Below are positions 34,706 through 44,012 of a DNA stretch of 64,000 bases, piece after piece. Position 1 is the stretch's first letter. Each line of letters begins with the position of its first letter. Both the position numbers and the translations under genes were made by a program. Below the pieces are notes generated by a model that had not been told where the DNA came from, did not search any database, and was given only the letters and a program-made list of their open reading frames with translations. The DNA is from WRHT01 sp031550525 (GTDB taxonomy: Bacteria > Desulfobacterota > Desulfovibrionia > Desulfovibrionales > Desulfovibrionaceae): positions 62,001-126,000 of the forward strand of contig JAVBON010000006.1 in NCBI GenBank assembly GCA_031550525.1, in the 5' to 3' direction.

Positions 34706-37700
34706 ATGACTACCGACAACAAATTCAATAGCGCGCGCATAAGGGCCGGAATTGATATCGGCTCAACTACCATCAAGCTTGTTTTTCTCGATAATGACAA
34801 CAACCTGCTCTTTCAGGACTACCGTTGGCATTTTTCAGACGTAAGGCAAACCTTGCTGACCTTGCTTGAGGAAGTGCTGGCAAAGGAAGGCGATATCGAA
34901 ATATTGCCCATGATGAGTGGTTCCGGCGGTCTCGCCATATCCAAGCTGCTGAACATTCCCTTTGAGCAGGAAGTTATATCCGGAACCAAAGCCATAGAAA
35001 CCTTCGCCCCGCAGACCGATGTGGCAATAGAGCTTGGCGGCGAAGACGCCAAAATAACCTATTTTGACAAGCACGGTGTGGACCAGCGCATGAACAACAG
35101 TTGCGCTGGCGGTACCGGAGCTTTTATAGACCAGATGGCCACCCTTCTGGAGACTGACGCGGGCGGGCTTAACAAACTGGCCGAGAATCACAAGACAATT
35201 TACCCCATAGCCTCGCGTTGCGGCGTTTTCGCAAAAACAGATGTTCAGCCGCTTATTAACGAGGGCGCATCGCGTGAGGACATTGCCGCTTCCATCTTGC
35301 AGGCCATTGTAAGCCAAACCATCAGCGGCCTGGCTTGCGGCAAGCCAATACGCGGAAAAGTGGCATTTCTTGGCGGCCCTCTCAACTTTCTTTCCATGCT
35401 GCGCGAGCTGTTCACCAAAACCCTAAAACTTAAAGAAGACGAAGTAATCTTCCCCGATAACGCCAAGCTTTTTGTAGCCATGGGCGCTGCCATGCTGGTA
35501 AAGCCGGGGCATGCCCGATTGCGCGTTTCGGAAATAGTCAAACGTATTGTTGATAGCCCGGCCAACACCCTTTCAGAGGTGAGCCTCTTGCCGCCGCTTT
35601 TCGCCAGCACGGAAGATCTGGCGGAGTTTCGCGCCCGCCACGCCAAATCCACAGTGGATAGGGCCGACCTTTCCAAATACTCAGGTTACGTGTTTATTGG
35701 CATAGACTCCGGCTCCACCACCACCAAGGCCGCCGCGGTTGGTGAAAAAGGCGAGCTTTTGTACAGCTTTTACAGCGGAAACAAGGGCAACCCCGTAAAC
35801 ATTGTGCTGGAACTGGTTAAAGATATTTACAGCCAGCTTCCGCCCACGGCCAAGATAGGGGGCGTAACCGCCACCGGCTACGGCGAGCACCTGATCAAAG
35901 CTGCCTTCAAGGCCGATTACGGCGAGGTGGAAACTGTAGCCCACTACAAAGCCTCCGAGAACATGCTGCCCGGCGTGGAATTTATTCTGGACATAGGCGG
36001 GCAAGACATGAAGTGCCTTAACATACGTAAAGGCGCCATTCACAGCATCTCGCTAAACGAGGCCTGCTCCGCCGGTTGCGGCTCTTTTATCGAGACCTTT
36101 GCCAAGTCGCTGCAACTGGATGTGGCGGAATTCGCCCAAATGGCCCTTACCGCCACCCAGCCCGTGGACCTTGGCACCCGCTGCACCGTGTTTATGAACT
36201 CCATGGTAAAGCAGGCCCAAAAAGAAGGGGCCACGGTAGCCGACATTTCCGCCGGTCTTTCTTACGCCGTTATACGTAACGCCCTTTACAAGGTTATACG
36301 CCTGCGCCGCATAGACGACCTGCCGGAAAAAATTATCGTGCAGGGCGGCACATTTTACAACGAAGCCGTGCTGCGCTCCTTTGAAAAACTCACCGGCCGC
36401 GAAGTGGTGCGCATGGACATAGCAGGGCTTATGGGAGCTTACGGCGCTGCCCTTATAGCCCACGAGCGTTTTGACGAGAACTACGAATCCAGCTTTATCA
36501 CACAGGAAGAGCTGACGGCTTTCGGCGTGACCAAAGAGTTGAGCAACTGTAAAATGTGCGGCAACCGCTGCCGTATTATCATAAACACCTTTAACGACGG
36601 CCGTAAGTTTATTACCGGCAACCGTTGCGAAAAAGGCGCGCAGGTTGAAACAGCAAAAAAACGTGACCTGCCCAATCTTTATGATTACAAGCTCGAGCGC
36701 ATGTTCGACTACAAACCGCTGGAGCCGGAATACGCCAGACGCGGCACCGTGGGTATTCCGCGAGTGCTTAACCAATTTGAGAACTACCCTTTCTGGCACA
36801 CCTTTTTCAGCCAGTTGGGTTTTCAGGTGGTGCTCTCGCCCCGCTCCAGCAACGGCCTGTATAAAATGGGCATAGACACCATACCGTCCGAATCCGCCTG
36901 TTACCCAGCCAAGCTGGTACACGGCCATATGGAATACCTTATGGCCCGCAACGTAGACCGTATCTTCTTCCCCTCCGTCACCTACGAGTGGCAGGAATTC
37001 TCATATTCCAACAACCACTACAACTGCCCGGTGGTGGCCTGTTACCCCGAGGTGGTTCGCTTTAACATAGACGAAATAAGCAGTGGAAAAATCAAATTCC
37101 ATAACCCGTTTTTAAACCTTGCCGACATTAAGTCGGTACGCAAGGTGCTGGAGCAGGAATTTAAAGAACTGCGCATAAGCAGACGCGAATTGTCACGCGC
37201 GCTGGAAATGGCCTGGGCGGAGCTGGAAAAGGCCCGGGCGGACGTGCGCGCCAAAGGCAAGGAAACCCTTGAATACCTGAAGCGCACCGGCCATAAAGGC
37301 GTGGTGCTCTCCGGCCGGCCTTACCATGTAGACCCGGGCATAAACCACGGCATAGACAAAATCATTGTGGAAGAAGGCATGGCCGTGCTGACTGAAGACA
37401 GCATTGCCCACCTTGGGGCAGCGCGCATTACAGAGCAATTGCGCGTGGTGGACCAATGGAGCTACCATTCGCGCCTGTACGCCGCTGCCGCGCTGGTTGC
37501 CGTAACGCCCTACCTTAACCTGGTGCAGCTTACATCCTTTGGTTGCGGGCTAGATGCCCTTACCGTGGATCAGGTTGATGAGATTTTGCAGGCGGAAAAC
37601 AAGATCTACACCCTCATAAAAATTGACGAGGGCGATAACCTTGGGGCCGCGCGCATACGCATACGCTCGCTAAAAGCGGCCATTGACGAGCGCGACCGCA

Positions 37701-39007
37701 TGAGCCGCCCGCCGCAGCCCTTGGGCATTGTGCCCACGCCAAAAAAGTCGCCCTTTATGCCGCACATGCGCGATACATATACAATTCTGGCTCCGCAGAT
37801 GTCGCCCATACATTTCTCGCTGCTCGGGCCTGTTTTCCAGCAAGAAGGCTACAACGTGGTTGTGCTGGACGCGCCAGGCAAGGCGGCTTTGGAGTGCGGC
37901 CTGAAATATGTGCACAACGATGCCTGCTACCCCTGCATAATGGTTATAGGCCAGCTTATTGAGGCCGTGCAGAGCGGCAAGTACGACCTGAACAAAACCG
38001 CGCTCATTCTCACACAAACCGGCGGGCAGTGCCGCGCCACCAACTATATTGCCCTGCTGCGCAAGGCTCTGTCCGACATAGGCGCGGAACAGGTGCCGGT
38101 TATATCCCTTAACGCCTCTGGCCTTGAAGGAGGCAACCCCGGCTTTACCTATAGCTTCCGCCTGCTTAAAAAGGCCATGCAGTCCATTTTGTATGGCGAC
38201 CTGCTCATGCGTTGCCTGTACCGCATACGCCCCTATGAGGTGGAAAAAGGCACGGCTAACGCCACCTATGAGAAATGGAACAGACTCTGTAAGGAATCGC
38301 TGGCCGGAAAAAGCAGCATGGATGAATTCCGCCGCGTAATCTCCGGCATTGTCGACGATTTTGAAAAAATCGCCAGAAGCGGGCCGCGCAAGCCCAGAGT
38401 GGGCATTGTGGGCGAAATTCTGGTAAAATTCCACCCCGAAGCCAACAATTACCTGGTGGAAAATATCGAGGCCGAAGGCGGCGAGGCCGTGGTGCCCGAC
38501 CTGTTGGACTTCTTTTTGTACTGCACCTACGGCACTGTGTACGACCATAAAAACTACGGCCTGGGCCTGAAAGCCACCCTGGGTTTTCATACGGCCACGG
38601 TGCTGATGGAATGGATGCGCGACTCCATGCGCAAACGCCTTAAGCAAAGCCCGCTTTTCGGCGCGCCCATTCACATAAGCAAGCTGGCCAAGCTGGCCTC
38701 CAGCATGGTTTCGCTGGGCAACCAATCCGGCGAGGGGTGGTTGTTGGCCGGTGAAATGATGGAACTTTTGGAAACCGGCGCCAACAACATAGTATGCGTG
38801 CAGCCCTTTGCCTGCCTGCCCAACCACATAACCGGACGCGGCATGCTTAAAGCCCTGAAGGAAAGATACCCCACGGCCAACATTACGGCCATAGACTACG
38901 ACCCAGGCGTGAGCGAGGTAAACCAGATTAACCGCCTCAAGCTGATGATGAGCGTGGCCAGAACCTACAACGATAAACTGCTGGCGCGGGAGAATGCCGC
39001 GCAATAA
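34706..39007 (+). CDS. Giant 2-hydroxyacyl-CoA dehydratase activase-like protein (two activase domains plus DUF2229 and HgdB-like parts)
   Basis: 1433 residues. Two ASKHA activase domains: one from DIGSTTIKLVF (about 17) and one from IDSGSTTTKAAAV (about 331). Each keeps the cluster cysteines: NSCAGGTG (129) with SRCGVF (170), and ACSAGCGSF (452) with GTRCTVF (490). A cysteine cluster NCKMCGNRC (612-620) plus GNRCEKG (637) follows, then a DUF2229-type region from about 681 and a domain from about 1018 resembling dehydratase component B. Classical activases are ATP-driven electron donors to dehydratases; the substrate here is unknown. It is monocistronic and divergent from cbiK. Confidence 0.88.
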   Translation: MTTDNKFNSARIRAGIDIGSTTIKLVFLDNDNNLLFQDYRWHFSDVRQTLLTLLEEVLAKEGDIEILPMMSGSGGLAISKLLNIPFEQEVISGTKAIETFAPQTDVAIELGGEDAKITYFDKHGVDQRMNNSCAGGTGAFIDQMATLLETDAGGLNKLAENHKTIYPIASRCGVFAKTDVQPLINEGASREDIAASILQAIVSQTISGLACGKPIRGKVAFLGGPLNFLSMLRELFTKTLKLKEDEVIFPDNAKLFVAMGAAMLVKPGHARLRVSEIVKRIVDSPANTLSEVSLLPPLFASTEDLAEFRARHAKSTVDRADLSKYSGYVFIGIDSGSTTTKAAAVGEKGELLYSFYSGNKGNPVNIVLELVKDIYSQLPPTAKIGGVTATGYGEHLIKAAFKADYGEVETVAHYKASENMLPGVEFILDIGGQDMKCLNIRKGAIHSISLNEACSAGCGSFIETFAKSLQLDVAEFAQMALTATQPVDLGTRCTVFMNSMVKQAQKEGATVADISAGLSYAVIRNALYKVIRLRRIDDLPEKIIVQGGTFYNEAVLRSFEKLTGREVVRMDIAGLMGAYGAALIAHERFDENYESSFITQEELTAFGVTKELSNCKMCGNRCRIIINTFNDGRKFITGNRCEKGAQVETAKKRDLPNLYDYKLERMFDYKPLEPEYARRGTVGIPRVLNQFENYPFWHTFFSQLGFQVVLSPRSSNGLYKMGIDTIPSESACYPAKLVHGHMEYLMARNVDRIFFPSVTYEWQEFSYSNNHYNCPVVACYPEVVRFNIDEISSGKIKFHNPFLNLADIKSVRKVLEQEFKELRISRRELSRALEMAWAELEKARADVRAKGKETLEYLKRTGHKGVVLSGRPYHVDPGINHGIDKIIVEEGMAVLTEDSIAHLGAARITEQLRVVDQWSYHSRLYAAAALVAVTPYLNLVQLTSFGCGLDALTVDQVDEILQAENKIYTLIKIDEGDNLGAARIRIRSLKAAIDERDRMSRPPQPLGIVPTPKKSPFMPHMRDTYTILAPQMSPIHFSLLGPVFQQEGYNVVVLDAPGKAALECGLKYVHNDACYPCIMVIGQLIEAVQSGKYDLNKTALILTQTGGQCRATNYIALLRKALSDIGAEQVPVISLNASGLEGGNPGFTYSFRLLKKAMQSILYGDLLMRCLYRIRPYEVEKGTANATYEKWNRLCKESLAGKSSMDEFRRVISGIVDDFEKIARSGPRKPRVGIVGEILVKFHPEANNYLVENIEAEGGEAVVPDLLDFFLYCTYGTVYDHKNYGLGLKATLGFHTATVLMEWMRDSMRKRLKQSPLFGAPIHISKLAKLASSMVSLGNQSGEGWLLAGEMMELLETGANNIVCVQPFACLPNHITGRGMLKALKERYPTANITAIDYDPGVSEVNQINRLKLMMSVARTYNDKLLARENAAQ

Positions 39008-39012
39008 GCGAT

Positions 39013-39048
39013 TATGCAAACGCCCCGCCTTGGCGGGGCGTTTGCATA
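39013..39048. terminator. Terminator hairpin of the activase gene
   Basis: A 17-bp inverted repeat starting TATGCAAACGCCCCGCC with a 2-nt centre. It begins 6 bases past the activase stop. No T run follows, but the GC-rich stem is very stable. Confidence 0.65.
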
Positions 39049-39060
39049 GCCAAATATAAA

Positions 39061-39132
39061 AATATATAAAGTCATAATTTCTGAAGCCAGACCTCATAAA
39101 ATCTGGCTTCAGAAATTATGACTTTATATATT
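39061..39132. repeat. 31-bp perfect inverted repeat
   Basis: Arms 39061-39091 and 39102-39132 are perfect complements around a 10-nt loop. The arms hold the core TTTCTGAAGCCAGA. This is far longer than a transcription terminator needs. It lies between a convergent gene pair and may be a second terminator, an RNase III target or a mobile-element relic. Confidence 0.85.
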
Positions 39133-39174
39133 CCCAATAAACAAGGCCCGCTTCGGAGGACCTTGTTTATTGGG
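39133..39174. repeat. 14-bp perfect inverted repeat adjoining the 31-bp one
   Basis: CCCAATAAACAAGG (39133-39146) and its complement (39161-39174) with a 14-nt GC-rich loop. It starts on the base after the previous repeat. Confidence 0.7.
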
Positions 39175-39231
39175 TTGTACTTAATCCATAATGGCCGCGC
39201 CCTTGGCTTCGGGCAGATTTTTGAACAGATC

Positions 39232-39262
39232 AAAAAAACTCCCGCTGCAACACGGGAGCTTT
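39232..39262 (-). terminator. Terminator of the TonB receptor gene
   Basis: On the minus strand, CTCCCG...CGGGAG with an 8-nt loop is followed by seven T. It lies about 25 bases past the receptor stop. Confidence 0.9.
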
Positions 39263-39287
39263 TGTTTATGCCATTGTTCCGCTTTAT

Positions 39288-41360
39288 TTAAAACTCGTAT
39301 TCAAAGTTTATTACGGCATGCATGCCAGGCTCCGGTATGGGGTTGGAGGCCAGATAAGGGCTGGCAATCTGGTAATATTCGTCAAACAGGTTGCGTACGC
39401 TGAGAGCAACTTTGTATTTATATTCCACAGGCCCTTCAAGCCCAACGCTCCAGTTGGCCGTATACCAGCCCTTGGTGCGGTGATGCTCATTGCCGTTAGG
39501 CTCCTCGGTATAAGCGCCCTTGCCCGCCTGCACGTTAAGGTCGGTAAACAGCACGGCGCCGTTCAACACATCTTGTTCCCACTTTACGCCAAGGGAGCCC
39601 CAGGCCGGGGAGCGGCTGCTGTGATATGTTTTAAAGCCATTGGCGTCTTCTGTCTGGTAACGCAGCAAGTTGCCCGTAAGGTAAGGGGTAAAGCCGGTTT
39701 GCCCCACCTGATAATCGGCTTGCAGTTCCAGCCCGTAGCTTACGGCCTTGGTAAGGTTTTCCGGCCTGTACTTTGTGGGGGAGGTGGAAACCGTTTTTCT
39801 GGCAATGCCGTTTTTAAACTTGCTGTAATACGCCGCCAAATCCACATTCAAGCCGTAATCGTTGTAACGCACGCCTATTTCGTAGTTATCGGACTTTTCA
39901 GGTTTCAGATCGGGGTTAGGCTCTATAACGGCGGAGCCGACATACATATCCGTAAGAGTGGGCAGCTTGTAACCCTGCGAGAATAGCGCCCTGAGGGCTA
40001 TGCCTTCAAATCCCGTATAAACCAGGCCGACGCTGCCCACCAGCTTGCTGTCGCTGGAATCGTCCTCGTTGGAGGGCGTTTTGGTGTCTTTTGTAAGGGC
40101 GCTGTCGTTCCATGTCTGGCGCAGGCCCGCCGTAAGGGTAAGCCCGTCTATAATGGTCCATTCGTCCTGAATAAAGGCGGCCAGCACCCTGTTGTAGCCT
40201 TCGGACTGCTGATTTCCGGCGGCGAGATAATCGCGCTTGGTCATGGTTATATTGTCGTAATCCAGACCCACGGAGACAAAATGGTCGTCGAACAGCAGCC
40301 AATCCGTCTGCAGCATGCCGCCGAAGGCCTCATGCTCGTAAGTGTGCTTGCCGCTGTAGATGCCGGTCGTATAATTGTAGTAATCGAAACCCTTGTCTAA
40401 ATCCTGCAGGTAACCCGTGGCGCGGAAGTTTACGAAATTTTTGCTTATATCCTTTAAATGCAGGTTAAGGGTATAAGAATTTCTGTCGTCTTTGGGCACT
40501 TCCGATATGGTGGCACGCTTGTTGGGCGGGGCCGGTATGTCAGTGCCGTCGCCATTGGGGTTATCCATAAGCGGGGTGTAATTGTATTTGCCCTCGAACC
40601 GCTCGGCAATAAAGGAGACGCTGCCCTTTTCCCACTCATAACCCAACTGGCCACGGTAATCGCGCTGCCGAAAGTTGCTGTTGAAAAGAATGTCGCTTTC
40701 ATCATCGCCTCTGCGGCCCACCTTTCTGTCATCGGCATTAACGCCATCGGCCAACAGGCGGTAATTGAAGCCTTTGTAGTTACCGAACAGCGAGGCCGAA
40801 GGCTCCCAGCTATCCACCGAGCTGTCATAAACCACGCCTACTTTAGCCCCAACGGGCTTGTCGCCGCCCTTTTTGGTAATGATGTTGACAACACCGCCCA
40901 CGGCATCCGAACCATACAAGACGGAGGCAGGGCCTTTAATTACTTCAATCCGCTCAATATCATGCGTGCTTATGGTAAAGCCCGCGCCTGCGGTGTTGCG
41001 TATTTCCGGCTGGCGCACGCCGTTTATGAGAATAAGCGTGGCGCCAGCGGCCTGGCCGCGTATTAGCACGCGGCGGTCTCCGGCAACGTTAACGCCGCCC
41101 AACTGCACACCCGGCACGTTGGAGAGCAGATCCGCAATATTGGTATTGGGGTTTCTGGATATATCCTCGCCAGTTACAATAGATACGGCCAACGGCACTT
41201 CCTGTATGTCGTGCTCGCTGCGCGTGGCGGTTACTATAACCGGCTGGAGTTTGTGCACGTCGCCGGAACGTTCTTCAGCTTCAGCCGCCATAGCCGGAAA
41301 CGGCAGCGCCATTGAAAGCAACAGCGCCATACATGCCGCCCTGGAATATTTTTTGAGCAT
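39288..41360 (-). CDS. TonB-dependent outer membrane receptor
   Basis: 690 residues. Signal peptide MLKKYSRAACMALLLSMALPFPAMA, TonB box LQPVIVTATR, a plug domain (about 50-160: IADLLSNVPGVQLGGVN ... GGVVNIITKKGG) and a 22-strand barrel ending in HAVINFEYEF, where the final Phe is the usual barrel C-terminus. The cargo (iron complex, heme or cobalamin) cannot be read from the sequence. The start at 41360 has GGAGGG 5-6 nt upstream; an ATG four codons earlier overlaps that site. A Fur-like site lies upstream, which points to iron. No periplasmic-binding protein or ABC genes are nearby. Confidence 0.92.
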   Translation of the reverse strand: MLKKYSRAACMALLLSMALPFPAMAAEAEERSGDVHKLQPVIVTATRSEHDIQEVPLAVSIVTGEDISRNPNTNIADLLSNVPGVQLGGVNVAGDRRVLIRGQAAGATLILINGVRQPEIRNTAGAGFTISTHDIERIEVIKGPASVLYGSDAVGGVVNIITKKGGDKPVGAKVGVVYDSSVDSWEPSASLFGNYKGFNYRLLADGVNADDRKVGRRGDDESDILFNSNFRQRDYRGQLGYEWEKGSVSFIAERFEGKYNYTPLMDNPNGDGTDIPAPPNKRATISEVPKDDRNSYTLNLHLKDISKNFVNFRATGYLQDLDKGFDYYNYTTGIYSGKHTYEHEAFGGMLQTDWLLFDDHFVSVGLDYDNITMTKRDYLAAGNQQSEGYNRVLAAFIQDEWTIIDGLTLTAGLRQTWNDSALTKDTKTPSNEDDSSDSKLVGSVGLVYTGFEGIALRALFSQGYKLPTLTDMYVGSAVIEPNPDLKPEKSDNYEIGVRYNDYGLNVDLAAYYSKFKNGIARKTVSTSPTKYRPENLTKAVSYGLELQADYQVGQTGFTPYLTGNLLRYQTEDANGFKTYHSSRSPAWGSLGVKWEQDVLNGAVLFTDLNVQAGKGAYTEEPNGNEHHRTKGWYTANWSVGLEGPVEYKYKVALSVRNLFDEYYQIASPYLASNPIPEPGMHAVINFEYEF

Positions 41361-41517
41361 TATACCCTCCATTTGCTCGTGAAAGAAATATGGTTAAGCC
41401 AATTGAGATATTGCTTTTTATGAAAATAACATTCATAATCAATTAAAATGTAATTCTAAGAAAACTAAACGCAGCCGCCCTGTCAGGCGGCCTGAAACAA
41501 ATAGCACCTGCAAATGA

Positions 41518-41532
41518 TGATAATCAATATCA
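41518..41532. promoter_or_regulatory. Fur-box-like operator upstream of the TonB receptor
   Basis: TGATAAT-C-AATATCA, a 7-1-7 palindrome with one mismatch against the common Fur form TGATAATnATTATCA, inside a longer dyad from ATGAT to ATCAT. A weaker relative, TGAAAATaACATTCA, lies nearer the receptor at about 41419-41433. The sites lie between the divergent receptor and response-regulator genes. Prediction only. Confidence 0.5.
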
Positions 41533-41646
41533 AAATCATGCTAAAAATATGTTAAAAATGTATTAAAAAATTATTAATTCAACTTCTATCTAATATATTG
41601 ATCTTATAAAATATTTTTATTCACTACCCCATTAACGGATACGCTT

Positions 41647-42360
41647 ATGGAAAATATGGCCGATACGCGCGTGAATGCCGCAAGTGAGGCAATTTTGATT
41701 ATTGACGACGATACCCGCCTGCGCGCGGCCGTGCGGGATTTTCTTTTACCGTACGGCTACAATGTTTTTCAGCTGGCCAACGGCAGGAATATGCTGCGCG
41801 AGGTTGAGCTGCGCAAACCCAGCCTGATCTTGCTGGACGTAATGCTGCCTTGCGAGGATGGCTTTACCCTGCTGCAACGGTTGCGGGCCGTCACGCGCGT
41901 TCCTGTATTAATGCTTACGGCAAGAGGTGAAGATGTGGACCGCATTTTGGGGCTGGAAATGGGCGCTGACGATTACCTGGCCAAGCCCTTCAACCCGCGC
42001 GAGCTTGCGGCCCGAATAAAGGCCATATTGCGCCGCTCCTGCTCCGAGCGACAACCAGAAGACTTGCTGCAACATGGCGATTTGGCGCTGGATATGCGCA
42101 ACCTTACGCTCAGCCGCAAGGGCAAAAGCATTACCCTTTCCAACGCCGAGGCCAATATAGCCAGAAGTTTTCTGAAAAACGTAAACAACACGCTTACGCG
42201 CGACGAGCTGCTTTCAATTTCTTTCGGGCAGGAGCATTATGTTAACGACCGCCTAGTGGATGTATATATAAGCCATCTGCGCAGGGCTTTACGCGCTTTG
42301 GGCGAACCGTCGTCCTCCATTCGCACGGTCTGGGGGGTGGGCTACAAATGGCAGGGCTAG
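41647..42360 (+). CDS. OmpR/CpxR-type response regulator
   Basis: 237 residues. The receiver domain has the acid pocket IIDDDTR, the phospho-acceptor Asp in LILLDVMLP (about residue 58) and Lys in LAKPFNPRE. The C-terminal winged helix (about 140-235) ends RTVWGVGYKW, typical of the OmpR family. It precedes its kinase by 4 bases and is divergent from the TonB receptor. The signal is unknown; control of the receptor is possible but unproven. Confidence 0.93.
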   Translation: MENMADTRVNAASEAILIIDDDTRLRAAVRDFLLPYGYNVFQLANGRNMLREVELRKPSLILLDVMLPCEDGFTLLQRLRAVTRVPVLMLTARGEDVDRILGLEMGADDYLAKPFNPRELAARIKAILRRSCSERQPEDLLQHGDLALDMRNLTLSRKGKSITLSNAEANIARSFLKNVNNTLTRDELLSISFGQEHYVNDRLVDVYISHLRRALRALGEPSSSIRTVWGVGYKWQG

Positions 42361-42364
42361 CATT

Positions 42365-43903
42365 GTGTCATCCATAGCCGCATATTCTCAGGCCGGCTCA
42401 TATGACGCCCCCAAACGCAATAAACCCGCAAACAAACTTTGGCAGCGGGTTTTTCTGCACATTCTGCTGCTGGTGGTAGTGTCGCAGTTGGCCGTGCTCA
42501 CGCTGTTTTTGCTCACGCAAGATATGGAATACAGGCAAAAATGGCTTGAAGATTACGTGGGCAGCTTGGGCAAAACCATGTCGGAGCAAGATTTACAGGC
42601 GGCGGAAATTTTTTTGCGCCATATAAACCGGCACGACCCGCGCATGTGGCTGGAAAAAAGCGATGGCAGCCTTTTGCTGGGCACGGCGCGCCAAGGCTTT
42701 GGCGCGAAGGAGCGGGCCGGACTTGCAAAATTCAAAGAGCAACGCGGCAACGTGACCATTATTGATATAAAACAGGAAGGACGCACTACTTTTTGCTCCA
42801 TTCCCGTGCGCTTTACGCAAGAAGATGCCCTACTCTGCTATGTCTTCCCAGGCTATGAATACTCCACCCCCATTCAGGACATATTTTACCAGGGGCTGCT
42901 GGCCCTGCTTATTGTTGGCGGCATAATGAGCTTTTGGGCGGCTCGCTCCATTGCCCGCCCCCTTAACGCATTTCGCGAAGAGACCCTCGAAATGGCCGGA
43001 GGCAGGCTGGACAGACGTGTAAGCGTACGCGGCTATGACGAAATAAACGATCTGGCCGTCGCGGTGAACAGCCTTACGGAAAACCTTGTGCGCCATATTG
43101 ATGGAGCGCACACCTTATTAGCCAACGTATCGCATGAATTGAGATCCCCAGTAACGCGCATGGAGTTTTACCATGCCATGCTGGATGAAAGCGCAGGCGG
43201 GCTGATTAGGCAAAACGCAAGGCTGGCCGCGCTTTGCGGGCAAGCTGAAGAGGAGTGCTTCGCCAAGAGCGGCGCTGAAAAAATAAACCTTAACCTGAAA
43301 AATCTGAAAGAAGAAATATCTTACCTTGAGTGGGTAATAGGCTCGAACCTGCTTTTAAGCCGCCTTAGTCTACAATCGGACAGAAGCGACTTTGAAGATG
43401 TAAATTTTTCCGACTTGTGCGCCGAAATGCTGCGCCGCTACGCCCCGATTTTCGAGCGCAACGGCTTGCGCCTGATGCAGAGCATTGGGCCTGACCTGCA
43501 ACTGAGAGGGCAGGAGGAGCTGCTTTGCCATATGCTTTCGAATATTCTGGATAACTGCGTAAAGTATGCGGAGCCAAAGGGAGAGGTAAGCCTGCGCCTG
43601 GCAGTTTCGCCAGCCCGAGAAGGTATCGGCAAAGACGCGGAAACCGCCGCAAGCCTTGTAACCTTGACCATTGCAAACCATTGCGCCCAACTTGATCCCA
43701 ATCATACAAGCAACCTGTTTGAGCCGTTTTACAGAGGCGGGCGGGCCACCGGCGGCGGCGCAGGGCTTGGGCTGGCTCTGGTAAGGCAAATAGCCGTGCT
43801 GCACAATGGCACAGTTACGGCTGCATGCGCGCATGGCGAATTTATATTGTCCGTAACTCTGCCGCGCGGCAGTGAGCGCAGCGGCAGCGCCCCAAAAAGG
43901 TGA
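42365..43903 (+). CDS. Sensor histidine kinase, CpxA-like, with enlarged dimerisation hairpin
   Basis: 512 residues from GTG 42365. TM1 about 27-50, a periplasmic sensor of about 125 residues, TM2 about 176-195, HAMP, and the phosphoryl-accepting His257 in NVSHELRSPVTRM. About 24 extra residues separate this histidine from the LLLSRL end of the hairpin, compared with CpxA. The N box (LSNILDNCVKYAEP) and G2 box (GGGAGLGLALVRQ) are present, but the G1 box reads IANHCAQLDPN, without D-x-G-x-G. It pairs with the regulator at 41647 and ends before a bidirectional terminator. Confidence 0.9.
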   Translation: MSSIAAYSQAGSYDAPKRNKPANKLWQRVFLHILLLVVVSQLAVLTLFLLTQDMEYRQKWLEDYVGSLGKTMSEQDLQAAEIFLRHINRHDPRMWLEKSDGSLLLGTARQGFGAKERAGLAKFKEQRGNVTIIDIKQEGRTTFCSIPVRFTQEDALLCYVFPGYEYSTPIQDIFYQGLLALLIVGGIMSFWAARSIARPLNAFREETLEMAGGRLDRRVSVRGYDEINDLAVAVNSLTENLVRHIDGAHTLLANVSHELRSPVTRMEFYHAMLDESAGGLIRQNARLAALCGQAEEECFAKSGAEKINLNLKNLKEEISYLEWVIGSNLLLSRLSLQSDRSDFEDVNFSDLCAEMLRRYAPIFERNGLRLMQSIGPDLQLRGQEELLCHMLSNILDNCVKYAEPKGEVSLRLAVSPAREGIGKDAETAASLVTLTIANHCAQLDPNHTSNLFEPFYRGGRATGGGAGLGLALVRQIAVLHNGTVTAACAHGEFILSVTLPRGSERSGSAPKR

Positions 43904-43961
43904 GGCCGCTGGGCGCTCTGAATCGGCCAGGCTTCATCAGCCATGCTTTTATTTACAATAC

Positions 43962-43993
43962 AACGCGAGGGAACCAGTTGGCTCCCTCGCGTT
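43962..43993. terminator. Bidirectional terminator between the kinase and ppsA
   Basis: AACGCGAGGGA (43962-43972) and its complement (43983-43993) with an inner CCA/TGG. T-rich sequence follows on both sides. It separates convergent genes. Confidence 0.85.
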
Positions 43994-44012
43994 TATTTTA
44001 TGTAATCGTGTT

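Noticed and set aside
37670..39097. 475-codon open frame antisense to the activase gene
   Set aside because: It lies opposite conserved activase and dehydratase-like domains and encodes no recognisable protein; long antisense frames are common in this codon bias.
39061..39132. CRISPR-like repeat
   Set aside because: It is a single inverted repeat, not a direct-repeat array with spacers. No array and no cas gene occur in the window.
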